Below the pieces are notes generated by a model that saw only the letters and a list, made by a program, of their open reading frames with translations, did not search any database and was not told where the DNA came from. A DNA stretch of 39,801 bases from an uncultured Prevotellaceae bacterium (lineage in GTDB: Bacteria; Bacteroidota; Bacteroidia; Bacteroidales; Bacteroidaceae): contig CADAAR010000026.1 in assembly GCA_902785945.1 (NCBI GenBank), positions 1-39,801 of the forward strand. The letters run 5' to 3'. Shown one piece after another: positions 13,511-24,766 of this stretch (the first letter of the stretch is position 1; each line of letters opens with the position of its first letter). A program made the translations under genes and the position numbers.

Positions 13511-14710
13511 TTATTTCAAGGCATTACCCATTTCCTTCATGTACTTCTCGGTGAGGTCGTTGATGTACTTCTGCGTCTTCTGTGCCGCTTTGGTCAGCAC
13601 ACCCACTTCCTTGTATAGCAGAGAGAATCCTTGGTTCTGTTTGGTGAGGAAATCAAGATATTCCTTGTAAATCTCACCCTTAGCTTTTGTCTTATTGGCA
13701 ATCTCTGTAGGAGGAATCTCCAAGCCATTGATCGTTTTGAAGAGATCCTGCATCTTCGCATCCAATTCTTTATTCAGTTTAGTAATCTGGGCGAAATAGT
13801 TGTCGGCACCTGTGAGCGACCTCATTTTAACAAAGGGCTCCATAGATGCGTAGGTGGATTTGATGGCTTCCATGTTGGTCTGGATGGCCATTGCCTTAGC
13901 CTCTACCTGCTGTTTCACCGCCGGCGCAGGCTCCCATTTGGAGGCTTGTTCAGGCTGCGGCGATACGGGTATGGCCTTAGCGCCATAGTCGGGTTCGGGC
14001 TTCTTGTCCACAAACTCGACTTCGTTAATAACTATCACCGAGTCGGCTTCGACTTCCGAGGGATCGACTTCGACTTTCAAATGGTCAATTTCAGCTTTGT
14101 CTTTCGTGCCATCAAACACGGTGCCAGTAGTCTTCGACTCATTCTCGTAGATATCGGGACGGAGCGAGGTTATCATATAGACGGTGCCCTTCAGCGGATA
14201 GCTGCCCGTTTGGGTGGGCCGCTGACCGTTGTAGTCGACATCCCAGACGACGGCGTAGACATCGCGCAGTTCGGGATTCTCTGGGTTCTTACAGGCCATG
14301 TACCACATTTCCTGTGTGGGCTTCGTGCGGATGGCGATGTGCTTGCTCGTCGATTTGTCTCTTGTGACGACCTGAATCGAGAACGGCTGGTTGTTGCCTG
14401 GCTGGATATGCAGGAACTGATAAGAGAACTGCTCGTCGGCCTTGAAGGCGTTAGAGATATACGACAGGTAAGGGCCTTTGCCGACAGCCGTAGCGGCAAT
14501 AGGATCAATGCGTTCCTTCGACTCGATGATGTTGGTGTTGGGATTCTTGGAGACAGAATAGGTCTGTCCCTCGTTCTGCCCATGAAGGTTGATCACGTTC
14601 TCTAATGCACTGATGACTTTCTGGGGCATGTTCGGATAGATTTTCTTCTGAGCACTGATGGTTGTAATGGTGCTGCAAGCAATGAGCAGCATGGTGATGA
14701 TACGTTTCAT
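13511..14710 (-). CDS. exported protein of unknown function, sigma-operon member
   Basis: A 399-residue protein with a signal peptide (KRIITMLLIACSTITTISA, cleavage before QKKIYPNMP). The first half is beta-rich (FSYQFLHIQPGNNQPFSIQ) and the centre has an acidic Val/Asp/Glu stretch (KVEVDPSEVEADSVIVIN). From about residue 270 it is helical and probably coiled coil (KAMAIQTNMEAIKSTYASME ... GEIYKEYLDFLTKQNQG). No recognised family. It follows the anti-sigma-like gene by 7 nt and ends 3 nt ahead of the macrodomain gene, so all four seem to form one operon. It is likely an envelope protein whose level the sigma factor controls. Confidence 0.78.
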   Translation of the reverse strand: MKRIITMLLIACSTITTISAQKKIYPNMPQKVISALENVINLHGQNEGQTYSVSKNPNTNIIESKERIDPIAATAVGKGPYLSYISNAFKADEQFSYQFLHIQPGNNQPFSIQVVTRDKSTSKHIAIRTKPTQEMWYMACKNPENPELRDVYAVVWDVDYNGQRPTQTGSYPLKGTVYMITSLRPDIYENESKTTGTVFDGTKDKAEIDHLKVEVDPSEVEADSVIVINEVEFVDKKPEPDYGAKAIPVSPQPEQASKWEPAPAVKQQVEAKAMAIQTNMEAIKSTYASMEPFVKMRSLTGADNYFAQITKLNKELDAKMQDLFKTINGLEIPPTEIANKTKAKGEIYKEYLDFLTKQNQGFSLLYKEVGVLTKAAQKTQKYINDLTEKYMKEMGNALK

Positions 14711-14717
14711 AATGTTG

Positions 14718-15365
14718 TTATTTTTGAGCGGTTTGTTCTAATGTATATCTTGAAATTTCGAGTTCGAGTTCCACCCACTTCAGATAGGCTTCGCTGGCCT
14801 GCTTTTTCAGCAGAGCGAGTTCCTCGGGCGTGTATTTGTAGTTCTCTGGTCGCGTGATGGGGATGTCGCGCTCGGTGAGTGTCTCGGCCATATCGGTTTC
14901 GAGTGCTGGCGGCGTATCAGTGATGACTTCCTCCTTAGGCTCGGTAGCAGTCTCAGCTTTGGCCAGTTCGGTCTTGGGCGCTGCATTCGCCACTGATGTG
15001 CGCACTTTAGCAGGTTCTGCCTTTTGCACTTGGTCAAGCTGCGGTTCTTGCACAGCTTCCGGCTCTACGGTTTCGGGCTCAACGGCTTTTGGCTGCTCCG
15101 TCTGAGGCTGCTCTATTTTCTGAGCCACTTGCGGCTGAGTGGTCTGTGCTTCCTGCTTTTGCCACAGCGTGATGCCTATACCTATTATTAATAAGAGGCA
15201 GGCGGCGGCAGCCATCCAGCGCCAGAGCATTCTCGACTTCGGAGCCTGCTTGGGCTCTTCCATCCGCTGCTTCATGCTGGCCATGAAGTCGGCAGGCAGT
15301 TGTGGCGTGTCTGAGTATTTGCGTCTCAGTGCCTCGCACAGGTCGGTATCTTTGAATTGATTCAT
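14718..15365 (-). CDS. single-pass membrane protein, probable anti-sigma factor
   Basis: A 215-residue protein. Residues 1-48 are a charged cytoplasmic part (LCEALRRKYSDTPQLPADFM), residues about 49-67 a membrane helix (WMAAAACLLLIIGIGITLW), and 70-130 a Gln/Pro/Glu/Val-rich stretch (QPKAVEPETVEPEAVQEPQ) that resembles TonB-like linkers spanning the periplasm. The end is helical (YTPEELALLKKQASEAYLKW). It starts 1 nt after the sigma stop (15367), so the two are coupled. Position and topology suggest an anti-sigma factor; no FecR or zinc-binding anti-sigma motif is visible. Confidence 0.75.
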   Translation of the reverse strand: MNQFKDTDLCEALRRKYSDTPQLPADFMASMKQRMEEPKQAPKSRMLWRWMAAAACLLLIIGIGITLWQKQEAQTTQPQVAQKIEQPQTEQPKAVEPETVEPEAVQEPQLDQVQKAEPAKVRTSVANAAPKTELAKAETATEPKEEVITDTPPALETDMAETLTERDIPITRPENYKYTPEELALLKKQASEAYLKWVELELEISRYTLEQTAQK

Positions 15366-15366
15366 C

Positions 15367-15915
15367 TTATTGAAGTTTCTTATAAAGTTTCTTTCTTGTT
15401 CGGTAGAGGCGGTTGGCGAGTGCCGAGGCCTCGATGCCGGTGATGTAGGCGATTTCCGTCAGCGGACGGTCTTCGAAGTAGTAGAGCGTGAGGAGCATCC
15501 GTTCGTCGTCAGGCAGCGTGTCTACGATTTCCATCAGCTGTTCAATGCGCTGCTCGCGTCCTGTAGAGAGTTCTGCCTCCAGCTCCTCGTTGCTGATATC
15601 CGTCTGCCAGACTTGCGTGTCTTCGATCGAGACGATCATCGGCCGTCGGCGTTTCAGGAAGTCGAGTGTCAGGCGGTAGGCGATGCGACAGAGCCATGTG
15701 GAGAGCGAAGCCCGCTTGGGGTCGTAGCTGTCGATGTGGCTGAAAGCACGGAGGAAGGTGTCTTGCGTCAGTTCCTGAGCATCCATCACATCGGGCACCT
15801 GTCGAACGATCATGGCGAAGACGCGTTCCGCATAGCGGCAGACCATCTCGTCCTGTCCCTCGCGCCGTCCTTTGCGAACGGCCTCCATGATTTCTGTCTC
15901 TGTCAGAGCCTTCAT
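15367..15915 (-). CDS. ECF-type RNA polymerase sigma factor
   Basis: A 182-residue sigma-70 family protein. Region 2 is around residues 22-95 (VPDVMDAQELTQDTFLRAFS, ASLSTWLCRIAYRLTLDFLK), region 4 around 120-180 (IVDTLPDDERMLLTLYYFED, LTEIAYITGIEASALANRLY). It begins the operon that continues with the anti-sigma-like gene, the exported protein at 13511 and perhaps the macrodomain gene. The upstream 120 nt contains no clear TTTG/TAnnTTTG motif, which may mean it drives its own promoter. Confidence 0.93.
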   Translation of the reverse strand: MKALTETEIMEAVRKGRREGQDEMVCRYAERVFAMIVRQVPDVMDAQELTQDTFLRAFSHIDSYDPKRASLSTWLCRIAYRLTLDFLKRRRPMIVSIEDTQVWQTDISNEELEAELSTGREQRIEQLMEIVDTLPDDERMLLTLYYFEDRPLTEIAYITGIEASALANRLYRTRKKLYKKLQ

Positions 15916-16036
15916 TTTTTATTCGCTTCTACTTGTTATACGACAAGTTCTCGAAAATATCTCGCACTTTCCAGAACTTTTTTTCATTTCGACTGCAAAT
16001 ATACGAAAAATATGCTTTCTTCGTATCTGTTCATAC

Positions 16037-16069
16037 AAAAAAAAATCCCGAAGGCGTGGGCCCTCGGGA
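16037..16069 (-). terminator. intrinsic terminator of rpsF-rpsR-rplI
   Basis: On the minus strand TCCCGAGGGCCCACGCCTTC then GGGA folds into a GC-rich hairpin followed by nine Ts. Lies 77 nt after the rplI stop. The stretch between (16084-16145) is AT-rich with 7-nt spaced TTAATT units. Confidence 0.85.
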
Positions 16070-16145
16070 CACTGTTGTCATAATAAATAATGATGCCTTA
16101 CAGCAGTGATTAATTATTAATTGTTTAATGATTTAAAATGCGAGA

Positions 16146-16766
16146 TTAAGCCTCTGCGGGAGCCTCCTCAGCGGGAGCAGCCTCTTCAGCAGCACCAAGT
16201 GCCTCGAGAACCTCTTCCTCATCAGCAGCCTCCTCAGCCTCAGCAGCAGCGGCTGCAGCAGCCTTAGCATCAGCAGCAGCGCGGATAGCCTCCTCAGCGT
16301 CGGCAGCAGCCTTCAGCTCAGCAGCGTTCTCAGCAACCACCTTCACGGGGATCTCAACGATCACCTCCTTGTGGTAGTGAACGAGGGCCACGTAGTCGCC
16401 AATCTTCTTGGCATCCTTCATGGTGATGATCTTACGATCAACCTCCTTACCCAGCTTAGCGAGAGCCTCAGCCACCTGAGCAGCACCTACAGAACCGTAG
16501 AGCTGACCAGTAGCGCTCACCTTAGCAGCAATCTCGAGAGCCACGCCATTGAGCACAGCAGCCTTCTCCTCAGCAGCGGCCTTCTGGGCTGCCAGCTTGT
16601 GAGCCTGCTGCTTCAGGTTCTCTGCCAAAATCTTCTTGGCCATCGGAGAAGCAATCACACCCTTTCCCTGAGGAATGAGGTAGTTACGACCGTAGCCAGA
16701 CTTCACATTCACGATATCGTTCTTGAAACCCAGACCGATAATATCTTCTTTCAGAATAATTTCCAT
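16146..16766 (-). CDS. rplI: ribosomal protein bL9 with extended acidic Ala/Glu tail
   Basis: A 206-residue bL9. Residues 1-50 match the N-terminal 23S-binding domain (MEIILKEDIIGLGFKNDIVN, then GYGRNYLIPQGKG), followed by the long helix and a C-terminal domain ending near residue 150. Beyond that is a tail of about 55 residues made almost only of Ala, Glu and Asp (EAADEEEVLEALGAAEEAAP), which ordinary bL9 (about 150 residues) lacks. Such a tail would be disordered or helical and strongly acidic. Last gene of the rpsF-rpsR-rplI operon, 18 nt after rpsR. Confidence 0.96.
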   Translation of the reverse strand: MEIILKEDIIGLGFKNDIVNVKSGYGRNYLIPQGKGVIASPMAKKILAENLKQQAHKLAAQKAAAEEKAAVLNGVALEIAAKVSATGQLYGSVGAAQVAEALAKLGKEVDRKIITMKDAKKIGDYVALVHYHKEVIVEIPVKVVAENAAELKAAADAEEAIRAAADAKAAAAAAAEAEEAADEEEVLEALGAAEEAAPAEEAPAEA

Positions 16767-16784
16767 ACTTGCGTCCTCCTTGTT

Positions 16785-17051
16785 TTACTTCATCAAATCG
16801 GTTACGTAAGGCAGCAGAGCAATCTGGCGGGCACGCTTAACGGCCTGAGCCACACGACGCTGATACTTCAGAGATGTTCCGGTGATACGACGGGGAAGAA
16901 TCTTACCCTGTTCGTTAAGGAACTTCTTCAGGAACTCGGGATCCTTGTAGTCGATGTACTTGATACCACTCTTCTTGAAGCGGCAGTACTTCTTCTTCTT
17001 CGTGTCGATAGAAGGAGCGTTGAGATAACGGATTTCTGTGTCCTGTGCCAT
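16785..17051 (-). CDS. rpsR: ribosomal protein bS18
   Basis: An 88-residue protein of the 30S platform that pairs with bS6. Characteristic stretches: [40 protein letters not shown] and [19 protein letters not shown]. Normal length. It follows rpsF by only 2 nt. No ssb gene lies between rpsF and rpsR, unlike in E. coli-type and Firmicutes operons. Confidence 0.98.
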   Translation of the reverse strand: MAQDTEIRYLNAPSIDTKKKKYCRFKKSGIKYIDYKDPEFLKKFLNEQGKILPRRITGTSLKYQRRVAQAVKRARQIALLPYVTDLMK

Positions 17052-17053
17052 AA

Positions 17054-17401
17054 TTAAGCCTCCTCTGATTTTGCGCCAAGCTTGTTGCGACGCTTCTCAG
17101 CGTACTCTACAGCATACTTGTCGAGTTTAACTGTCTGGAAACGGATCACTTTCTCGTCACGACGGAAAGCAGTCTCCAATGTCTTGATCACTTCTGGCTC
17201 AGCCTTGAACTCTACGAGGAAATAGAAACCTGTAGATTTCTTCTGAATAGCATAAGCCATCTTCTTCAATCCCCAGGCCTCTTCGCTGATAATCTCTGCA
17301 CCCTTATCGGTGAGGACTTTCTTGAATTTTGCGGCCGTTTCCTTTGTCTGATCATCAGACAAAACGGGAGTTAAAATGAAAACGGTTTCGTATTGATTCA
17401 T
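17054..17401 (-). CDS. rpsF: ribosomal protein bS6
   Basis: A 115-residue bS6 ([59 protein letters not shown]). Binds bS18 on the 30S platform. First gene of the operon with a -7 promoter element 47 nt upstream. Normal length. Confidence 0.98.
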   Translation of the reverse strand: MNQYETVFILTPVLSDDQTKETAAKFKKVLTDKGAEIISEEAWGLKKMAYAIQKKSTGFYFLVEFKAEPEVIKTLETAFRRDEKVIRFQTVKLDKYAVEYAEKRRNKLGAKSEEA

Positions 17402-17447
17402 ACTTTTAATAAATAAAAAATTAATAATGTGCTTCGAAAAGCGGGTG

Positions 17448-17455
17448 CAAAGGTA
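17448..17455 (-). promoter_or_regulatory. -7 element of the rpsF operon
   Basis: Minus strand TACCTTTG. The expected upstream element would fall at 17475-17478, inside the TTGACAG repeat, and reads TGTC rather than TTTG, so the repeat seems to have replaced or displaced the usual -33 box. Confidence 0.65.
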
Positions 17456-17465
17456 CTAATTTTAG

Positions 17466-17493
17466 TTGACAGTTGACAGTTGACAGTTGACAG
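17466..17493. repeat. four TTGACAG heptamers upstream of rpsF
   Basis: Four exact tandem copies, overlapping the region where the -33 element of the ribosomal operon is expected. Confidence 0.9.
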
Positions 17494-17515
17494 TTAACCA
17501 AAACTTTAACTATAT

Positions 17516-17686
17516 TTAATACTTTTCACCTGATTTTGCGTATTTTACATGCAGAATTAGGCCTATTAGTATGATTATCAGGCCCAAAAGCAGCACCAGA
17601 TTACTCGATGTCCAGCCTGCCAAAAAAGCAACAATCAAAAAGAGGGCGCCGGCTATCACCAGCGCCACTCCTATCCATTTACTCAT
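17516..17686 (-). CDS. 56-residue two-helix membrane protein coupled to rprY
   Basis: ATG at 17686 overlaps the last codons of rprY (ATG lies within GATGAG of the final Asp-Glu codons). The peptide has two hydrophobic helices: WIGVALVIAGALFLIVAFLA and, after a WTSSN turn, LVLLLGLIIILIGLILHV, with a basic end (KYAKSGEKY). No family is recognised. It ends at 17516 next to the heptamer repeat. It is smaller than the usual annotation cut-off and easy to miss. Overlap with rprY points to co-expression; small two-helix proteins near sensor kinases sometimes modulate them, which is inference here. Confidence 0.68.
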   Translation of the reverse strand: MSKWIGVALVIAGALFLIVAFLAGWTSSNLVLLLGLIIILIGLILHVKYAKSGEKY

Positions 17687-18377
17687 CTTCAGGGGTGATC
17701 AGTTTGTAACCCTTACCATGAATATTGATAATCTCAATCTGAGGATCATCCTTCAGATGCTTGCGCAGCTTGGTGATGTAAACGTCCATCGAGCGGGCAT
17801 TGAAGTAGTTGTCGTCGATCCAGATGGTCTTCAGGGCGAAGTCACGCTGCAGAATCTCGTTGGCGTGAGAGCAGAGCAATGCGAGAAGCTCGTTCTCCTT
17901 GGTGGTCAGCTTACGCTGTTCGTCGCCCAAGCAGAGCAGCTGCTTCTGGGTGTCGAAGGTAAACTGTCCGATGCGATAAACGGTGCTCTCCTTGTTCTTC
18001 TTACCCTTCGTACGACGGATAATAGCCTCAATACGGAACACGAGCTCTTCCATTGAGAAAGGTTTGGTGATATAGTCGTCGGCACCAATCTTGAAGCCTT
18101 CGAGGATATCCTCCTTTAACGTCTTGGCTGTCAGGAAGATAATGGGAATATCCTGATTAGAGTTGCGGATTTCCTTCGCCAGTGTGAAGCCATCCTTCTT
18201 AGGCATCATCACGTCGAGCACACAGATGTCGAACTTCGTCTTCAGGAAGGCCTTGTAGCCTAACTCACCATCGGCACAGAGTTCGGTAGCGAAGCCCTTG
18301 GCCTGCAAATACTCACGGAGCAACATTCCGAGGTTCTCATCGTCCTCGCAAAGTAAAATCTTCAGTTTCTCGTCCAT
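17679..18377 (-). CDS. rprY: response regulator RprY, OmpR family
   Basis: A 232-residue regulator. Receiver domain 1-120 with acidic pocket Asp12/Asp13, phospho-acceptor Asp55 (CVLDVMMPKKDG), the conserved Thr-Ala-Lys (FLTAKTLKED) and a switch region ADDYITKPFSMEEL. The C-terminal winged helix (about 132-232) contains LTTKENELLALLCSH, SMDVYITKLRKHLKDD and INIHGKGYKLI. It is the partner of the kinase just upstream. The names follow the RprX/RprY system known from Bacteroides. Last two codons overlap a small membrane-protein gene. Confidence 0.93.
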   Translation of the reverse strand: MDEKLKILLCEDDENLGMLLREYLQAKGFATELCADGELGYKAFLKTKFDICVLDVMMPKKDGFTLAKEIRNSNQDIPIIFLTAKTLKEDILEGFKIGADDYITKPFSMEELVFRIEAIIRRTKGKKNKESTVYRIGQFTFDTQKQLLCLGDEQRKLTTKENELLALLCSHANEILQRDFALKTIWIDDNYFNARSMDVYITKLRKHLKDDPQIEIINIHGKGYKLITPEDE

Positions 18378-18390
18378 AATCTTAAAATTT

Positions 18391-18420
18391 ACAATTTGAC
18401 AATTTACTATTTTACAATTT
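18391..18420. repeat. ACAATTT-type heptamers between rprX and rprY
   Basis: ACAATTT, ACAATTT, ACTATTT, ACAATTT spaced 8, 7 and 8 nt apart, filling much of the 65-nt gap between the two genes. Confidence 0.65.
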
Positions 18421-18442
18421 ATTTCTCAATTTCGTTCATTTT

Positions 18443-20002
18443 CTAATTGGTGTCTTCACGCAGGATGGGGAGCGTGATGGTGAACGTGGTGCCTTTACCG
18501 AGCTCACTCTCACATTTGATCTCGCCCTCGTGGAGGTTAATGATCTTCTTGACGTAGGCAAGACCAAGACCGAAGCCTTTGACATCATGCACGTTACCCG
18601 TATGCACGCGATAGAACTTATCGAATATCTTCTTCACGTTCTCCTTCTTAATACCAAGGCCTGTGTCGCGGATGCTGAAGCAGAGATGCTCCTTCTCGTT
18701 CCACGTGCGGATATAGAGGTCGAGCGGCTCATCGGGCTTGCGATACTTCACCGCGTTATCCATCAGGTTGGTGATGGCATTCTGGAAATGCACCTCATCG
18801 ACATAGATAGCCGAATCGACAGCCTCGATCTCCGTATAGATCTTACCACCCGTATGCTCCACACGCAGCGAGAAGGTGCTGGCGATACTCTCCAACAACT
18901 CGTTGAGGTCGAGCTCCTTTTTCTTGAACGACGCCGTCTTACGATCGAACATCGACATCTGCAGCACCTTTTCCACGAGGAAGCGGAGACGCTTCGACTC
19001 ATCGTTGATGATGCCACCCAAGTGCTTCATCATCTGCGGACTCTTATCCACCGATTCGTCGTTGAGCATCTGCGCAGCCAGAGAGATGCTGGAGATAGGC
19101 GTCTTCAACTCGTGCGTCATATTGTTGATGAAGTCGTTCTTGATCTCTGAATAACGCTTCTGACGGAAGATGACCACAATCGTGAACACGAAGGTAATCA
19201 GCAGCACAATGGTGAAGATCATCGACGGAATCATGAAACGTACACTCGAGAAGATATAAGAGCTCATATCGGGGAAGTGGATCTTCACCACACCCATCTT
19301 TGGCGACGGGTCGTGACTGAACAACGTCTGCGTATAGACATGCTCCCTACCCTCGTCTGTGTAATCCGGACAACGGTACACCTCGCGGCCGTCACTCGTC
19401 TCAACGGTGAAGTGATAAGGGATATTGATGCCATTGTTCAGCAACTCCACCTTGATATCGCGATCCAGCAGACGGAAGTTCACGCGCTCCTTCAAAGGCT
19501 TGTCGGAAGCAGTATACAGGATGTTATAGACCACCTCGTCGAGCAGGCCCTTCTGATAGACATAACGATTACGCACAATCTCCTGCAGCGATTTTGAAGC
19601 TTCCGAGATGCTGCTCTTATCTGTGCGCAGGATCATCGCCTTTGAGACATTAGCGGGCTTGATGGCGAAGGTCTTCAGCTCGAAGCTCGAATAGACCGTC
19701 CCATCGTCGGCAGCCACCGCAAACTGATGCGACTGCTTCACGGTACCAAGACCATCGACCATTACTGAATCCTGACTATAGGCGCGTCGCTCTGTATCCT
19801 TGACATCTTTCTCCAGATAGCGCATGGTCTCGTTCATCTCGAGATTACGCGAGGCCTGGTAAAGACTGCGGTTCACCGATTCGTCAAACTGCTCCTTCTT
19901 CATCTTCGCCATCTGCTCGATGTAGGAGAGCTGCAAGAAAAGAAGCCCCAAAAACGAGAGGCCCATGATCGTTGCTATAATCCAAATCGTACTTTTCTTC
20001 AT
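18443..20002 (-). CDS. rprX: sensor histidine kinase RprX
   Basis: About 519 residues from MKKSTIWIIATIMG. I start at 20002 because the TATCTTTG promoter element at 20024-20031 puts the start of transcription downstream of the longer frame's Met at 20026. There is a membrane helix at the N-terminus (IWIIATIMGLSFLGLLFLQL), a periplasmic sensor part of about 220 residues, and a second helix (SMIFTIVLLITFVFTIVVIF). The kinase core shows the H box FINNMTHELKTPISSISL, N box FQNAITNLMDNAVKY, and G boxes DTGLGIKKENVKKIF and GFGLGLAYVKKI. It should phosphorylate RprY at Asp55. The signal is not known to me. Confidence 0.93.
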   Translation of the reverse strand: MKKSTIWIIATIMGLSFLGLLFLQLSYIEQMAKMKKEQFDESVNRSLYQASRNLEMNETMRYLEKDVKDTERRAYSQDSVMVDGLGTVKQSHQFAVAADDGTVYSSFELKTFAIKPANVSKAMILRTDKSSISEASKSLQEIVRNRYVYQKGLLDEVVYNILYTASDKPLKERVNFRLLDRDIKVELLNNGINIPYHFTVETSDGREVYRCPDYTDEGREHVYTQTLFSHDPSPKMGVVKIHFPDMSSYIFSSVRFMIPSMIFTIVLLITFVFTIVVIFRQKRYSEIKNDFINNMTHELKTPISSISLAAQMLNDESVDKSPQMMKHLGGIINDESKRLRFLVEKVLQMSMFDRKTASFKKKELDLNELLESIASTFSLRVEHTGGKIYTEIEAVDSAIYVDEVHFQNAITNLMDNAVKYRKPDEPLDLYIRTWNEKEHLCFSIRDTGLGIKKENVKKIFDKFYRVHTGNVHDVKGFGLGLAYVKKIINLHEGEIKCESELGKGTTFTITLPILREDTN

Positions 20003-20023
20003 TTTTCTTTTTAATTGCAAGTG

Positions 20024-20031
20024 CAAAGATA
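20024..20031 (-). promoter_or_regulatory. -7 element of rprX
   Basis: Minus strand TATCTTTG, 22 nt ahead of the chosen ATG at 20002. No clear TTTG at the usual distance upstream. Confidence 0.6.
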
Positions 20032-20160
20032 GCTGATTTCTTAAAATCCTTAATGCGTTTTGTTAATTATTTGAGCCAATTTTAAGAAAGTTAACAATAT
20101 CGCAAATAATTATATGTATTATTTTAATTATCAAATATCTTATTTCGCAAAAGAACGCAC

Positions 20161-20188
20161 AAAAAAGCCCCGTTCCGAAGAACGAGGC
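20161..20188 (-). terminator. intrinsic terminator after the exported protein gene
   Basis: Minus strand GCCTCGTTC, loop TTCG, GAACGGGGC, then six Ts, 24 nt after the stop at 20213. Confidence 0.9.
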
Positions 20189-20212
20189 CACAACCATTTA
20201 TATCTTGTAAGA

Positions 20213-20683
20213 TCATTGCTCTAAAGCCATGAAGGTTAACTTCTCGTAACCTTCGAAGTCGTCGAACTGAATCTGGAAGTTAGCATACAGATAGTGGTTA
20301 CCACCTGTATTGTGCGTATCCTTGATAGAGTTACTCTTTGCCAGCGCATTCAGAATCTGATTATACACCACCTTGTCGTTGTTGTCGTCAGGAATCTGAA
20401 TCGCCATCGAGGTCACCACACCATTCACAATCTTATAGGTATAGTCACCAGCAGCATACAACTGGAAGTTGTCCGTTTCGAGAATCGTTTCCAACTCACC
20501 CACCTTAGCCTCCAACTCATCTTTGGTCAGATTGACATAATTAATGGGCTCGCGGTTCTCGTCCAGTTTGATATAAGTGGTGTCGACAGCCTCATTGCTA
20601 TCGGCATTTTCTGTTGCATTCAGCGTCATTGTACCTACGAAGAACATCAGTCCCATAAGTACCATTTTCTTCATCTCTTTCAT
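20213..20683 (-). CDS. exported protein of unknown function
   Basis: About 156 residues from MKEMKKMVLMGLMFFVG, with signal peptide (cleavage near LNATENADS). The mature protein is acidic with TYIKLDENREPINYVNLTKD, DNFQLYAAGDYTYKIVN and DFEGYEKLTFMALEQ. The longer frame to 20836 is rejected because a TATCTTTG promoter element (20717-20724) lies inside it, giving transcription from about 20711. A later Met three codons on is also possible. No family recognised. It stands alone between two terminators. Confidence 0.68.
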   Translation of the reverse strand: MKEMKKMVLMGLMFFVGTMTLNATENADSNEAVDTTYIKLDENREPINYVNLTKDELEAKVGELETILETDNFQLYAAGDYTYKIVNGVVTSMAIQIPDDNNDKVVYNQILNALAKSNSIKDTHNTGGNHYLYANFQIQFDDFEGYEKLTFMALEQ

Positions 20684-20716
20684 CTCTCTCAACAATAAAT
20701 AAATCATTTTCGGGTG

Positions 20717-20724
20717 CAAAGATA
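20717..20724 (-). promoter_or_regulatory. -7 element of the exported protein gene
   Basis: Minus strand TATCTTTG; 19-20 nt upstream is TTGG (20744-20747), close to TTTG. Confidence 0.6.
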
Positions 20725-20800
20725 GTATTAAAAAAGAAATGAACCAACAGTTTGCCACATAAAAAAGTATAAAAACCGTATATTTTTTGTACTTTTTGAT

Positions 20801-20845
20801 AAAAATCAACCGTCTTGCGCTTTCATTTTGCAACAAGACGGTTGA
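20801..20845 (-). terminator. intrinsic terminator of the beta-galactosidase gene
   Basis: TCAACCGTCTTG (20806-20817) pairs perfectly with CAAGACGGTTGA (20834-20845); on the minus strand it is followed by TTTTT. Confidence 0.88.
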
Positions 20846-20865
20846 ATTCAGTATGCAATTGGATA

Positions 20866-24024
<3,159 letters not shown>

Positions 24025-24027
24025 CTA

Positions 24028-24059
24028 CAAAGATAAGCTATTTTTCTGTTATTTCCAAA
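24028..24059 (-). promoter_or_regulatory. promoter of the beta-galactosidase gene
   Basis: Minus strand TTTG (24056-24059), 20 nt, TATCTTTG (24028-24035). Transcription from about 24022; leader about 48 nt. Confidence 0.72.
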
Positions 24060-24099
24060 TTATAATTCAGTAATCGTTCTTTATTGCGTTTTTTTTTCG

Positions 24100-24107
24100 T
24101 AACTTTG
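24100..24107 (+). promoter_or_regulatory. -7 element of nth
   Basis: TAACTTTG eight bases ahead of the ATG at 24116, so the transcript is nearly leaderless. Confidence 0.6.
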
Positions 24108-24115
24108 TCTCCGCA

Positions 24116-24766
24116 ATGAGAAAAGAAGAACGATACGAAAAGATTCTGGCGCATTTCAGGAAAGAGATGCCCAACGTGAATACAGAACTCGAGTTCGGCA
24201 GCGTGTTCCAGTTGCTCGTGGCCGTCATTCTGAGTGCACAGTGTACTGACAAGCGCATCAACCAGGTGACGCCTGAGCTGTTCCGTCACTATCCTGATGC
24301 CAAGACGATGGCGAAGGCCGAGCCCGAAGACGTGCTCGACTATATCCGCAGTGTCTCCTACCCCAATGCGAAGGCCGAGCATCTCGTGAAGATGGCGAGG
24401 GCATTGGTCGAGAAGCATGATGGCGAAGTGCCATCAGACATGAACTTGTTGTTGGACCTGCCCGGTGTGGGGCGTAAGACCGCCAACGTGATACAAAGCA
24501 TGGCCTTCGGAAAATCCACGTTGGCTGTCGACACCCACGTCTATCGTGTAGCCCACCGTTTAGGTCTTGTAAGCAAGCGCGACAACACGCCCTATAAGGT
24601 AGAGATGGCGCTGACGAAACATATCCCCGAGGCCGACATTCCCGATGCTCATCACTGGCTGTTGCTGCATGGCCGTTATGTCTGCACCTCGCGCAAGCCT
24701 CATTGCGACAAATGCGAACTCGAAGCCCTCTGTCCGAAACTTCTCGACGGTTCCAAACTGGAATAA
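24116..24766 (+). CDS. nth: endonuclease III, base-excision repair glycosylase/AP lyase
   Basis: A 216-residue protein that removes oxidised pyrimidines from DNA and nicks the abasic site. The helix-hairpin-helix LLDLPGVGRKTANVIQ carries the catalytic Lys, VDTHVYRVAHRLG the catalytic Asp, and the C-terminus has the 4Fe-4S ligands in the order Cys-X6-Cys-X2-Cys-X5-Cys (CTSRKPHCDKCELEALC). Length is normal (E. coli 211). Promoter lies just upstream; a hairpin is shared downstream with the convergent operon. Confidence 0.97.
   Translation: MRKEERYEKILAHFRKEMPNVNTELEFGSVFQLLVAVILSAQCTDKRINQVTPELFRHYPDAKTMAKAEPEDVLDYIRSVSYPNAKAEHLVKMARALVEKHDGEVPSDMNLLLDLPGVGRKTANVIQSMAFGKSTLAVDTHVYRVAHRLGLVSKRDNTPYKVEMALTKHIPEADIPDAHHWLLLHGRYVCTSRKPHCDKCELEALCPKLLDGSKLE

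Noticed and set aside
13631-14605. 324-codon plus-strand frame
   Set aside because: Antisense to the exported protein at 13511-14710, which has a signal peptide and operon context.
17466-17493. TTGACA motifs as -35 promoter boxes
   Set aside because: TTGACA is the E. coli -35 sequence, but Bacteroidota use TTTG/TAnnTTTG, and copies also occur inside genes. Similarity is probably chance.
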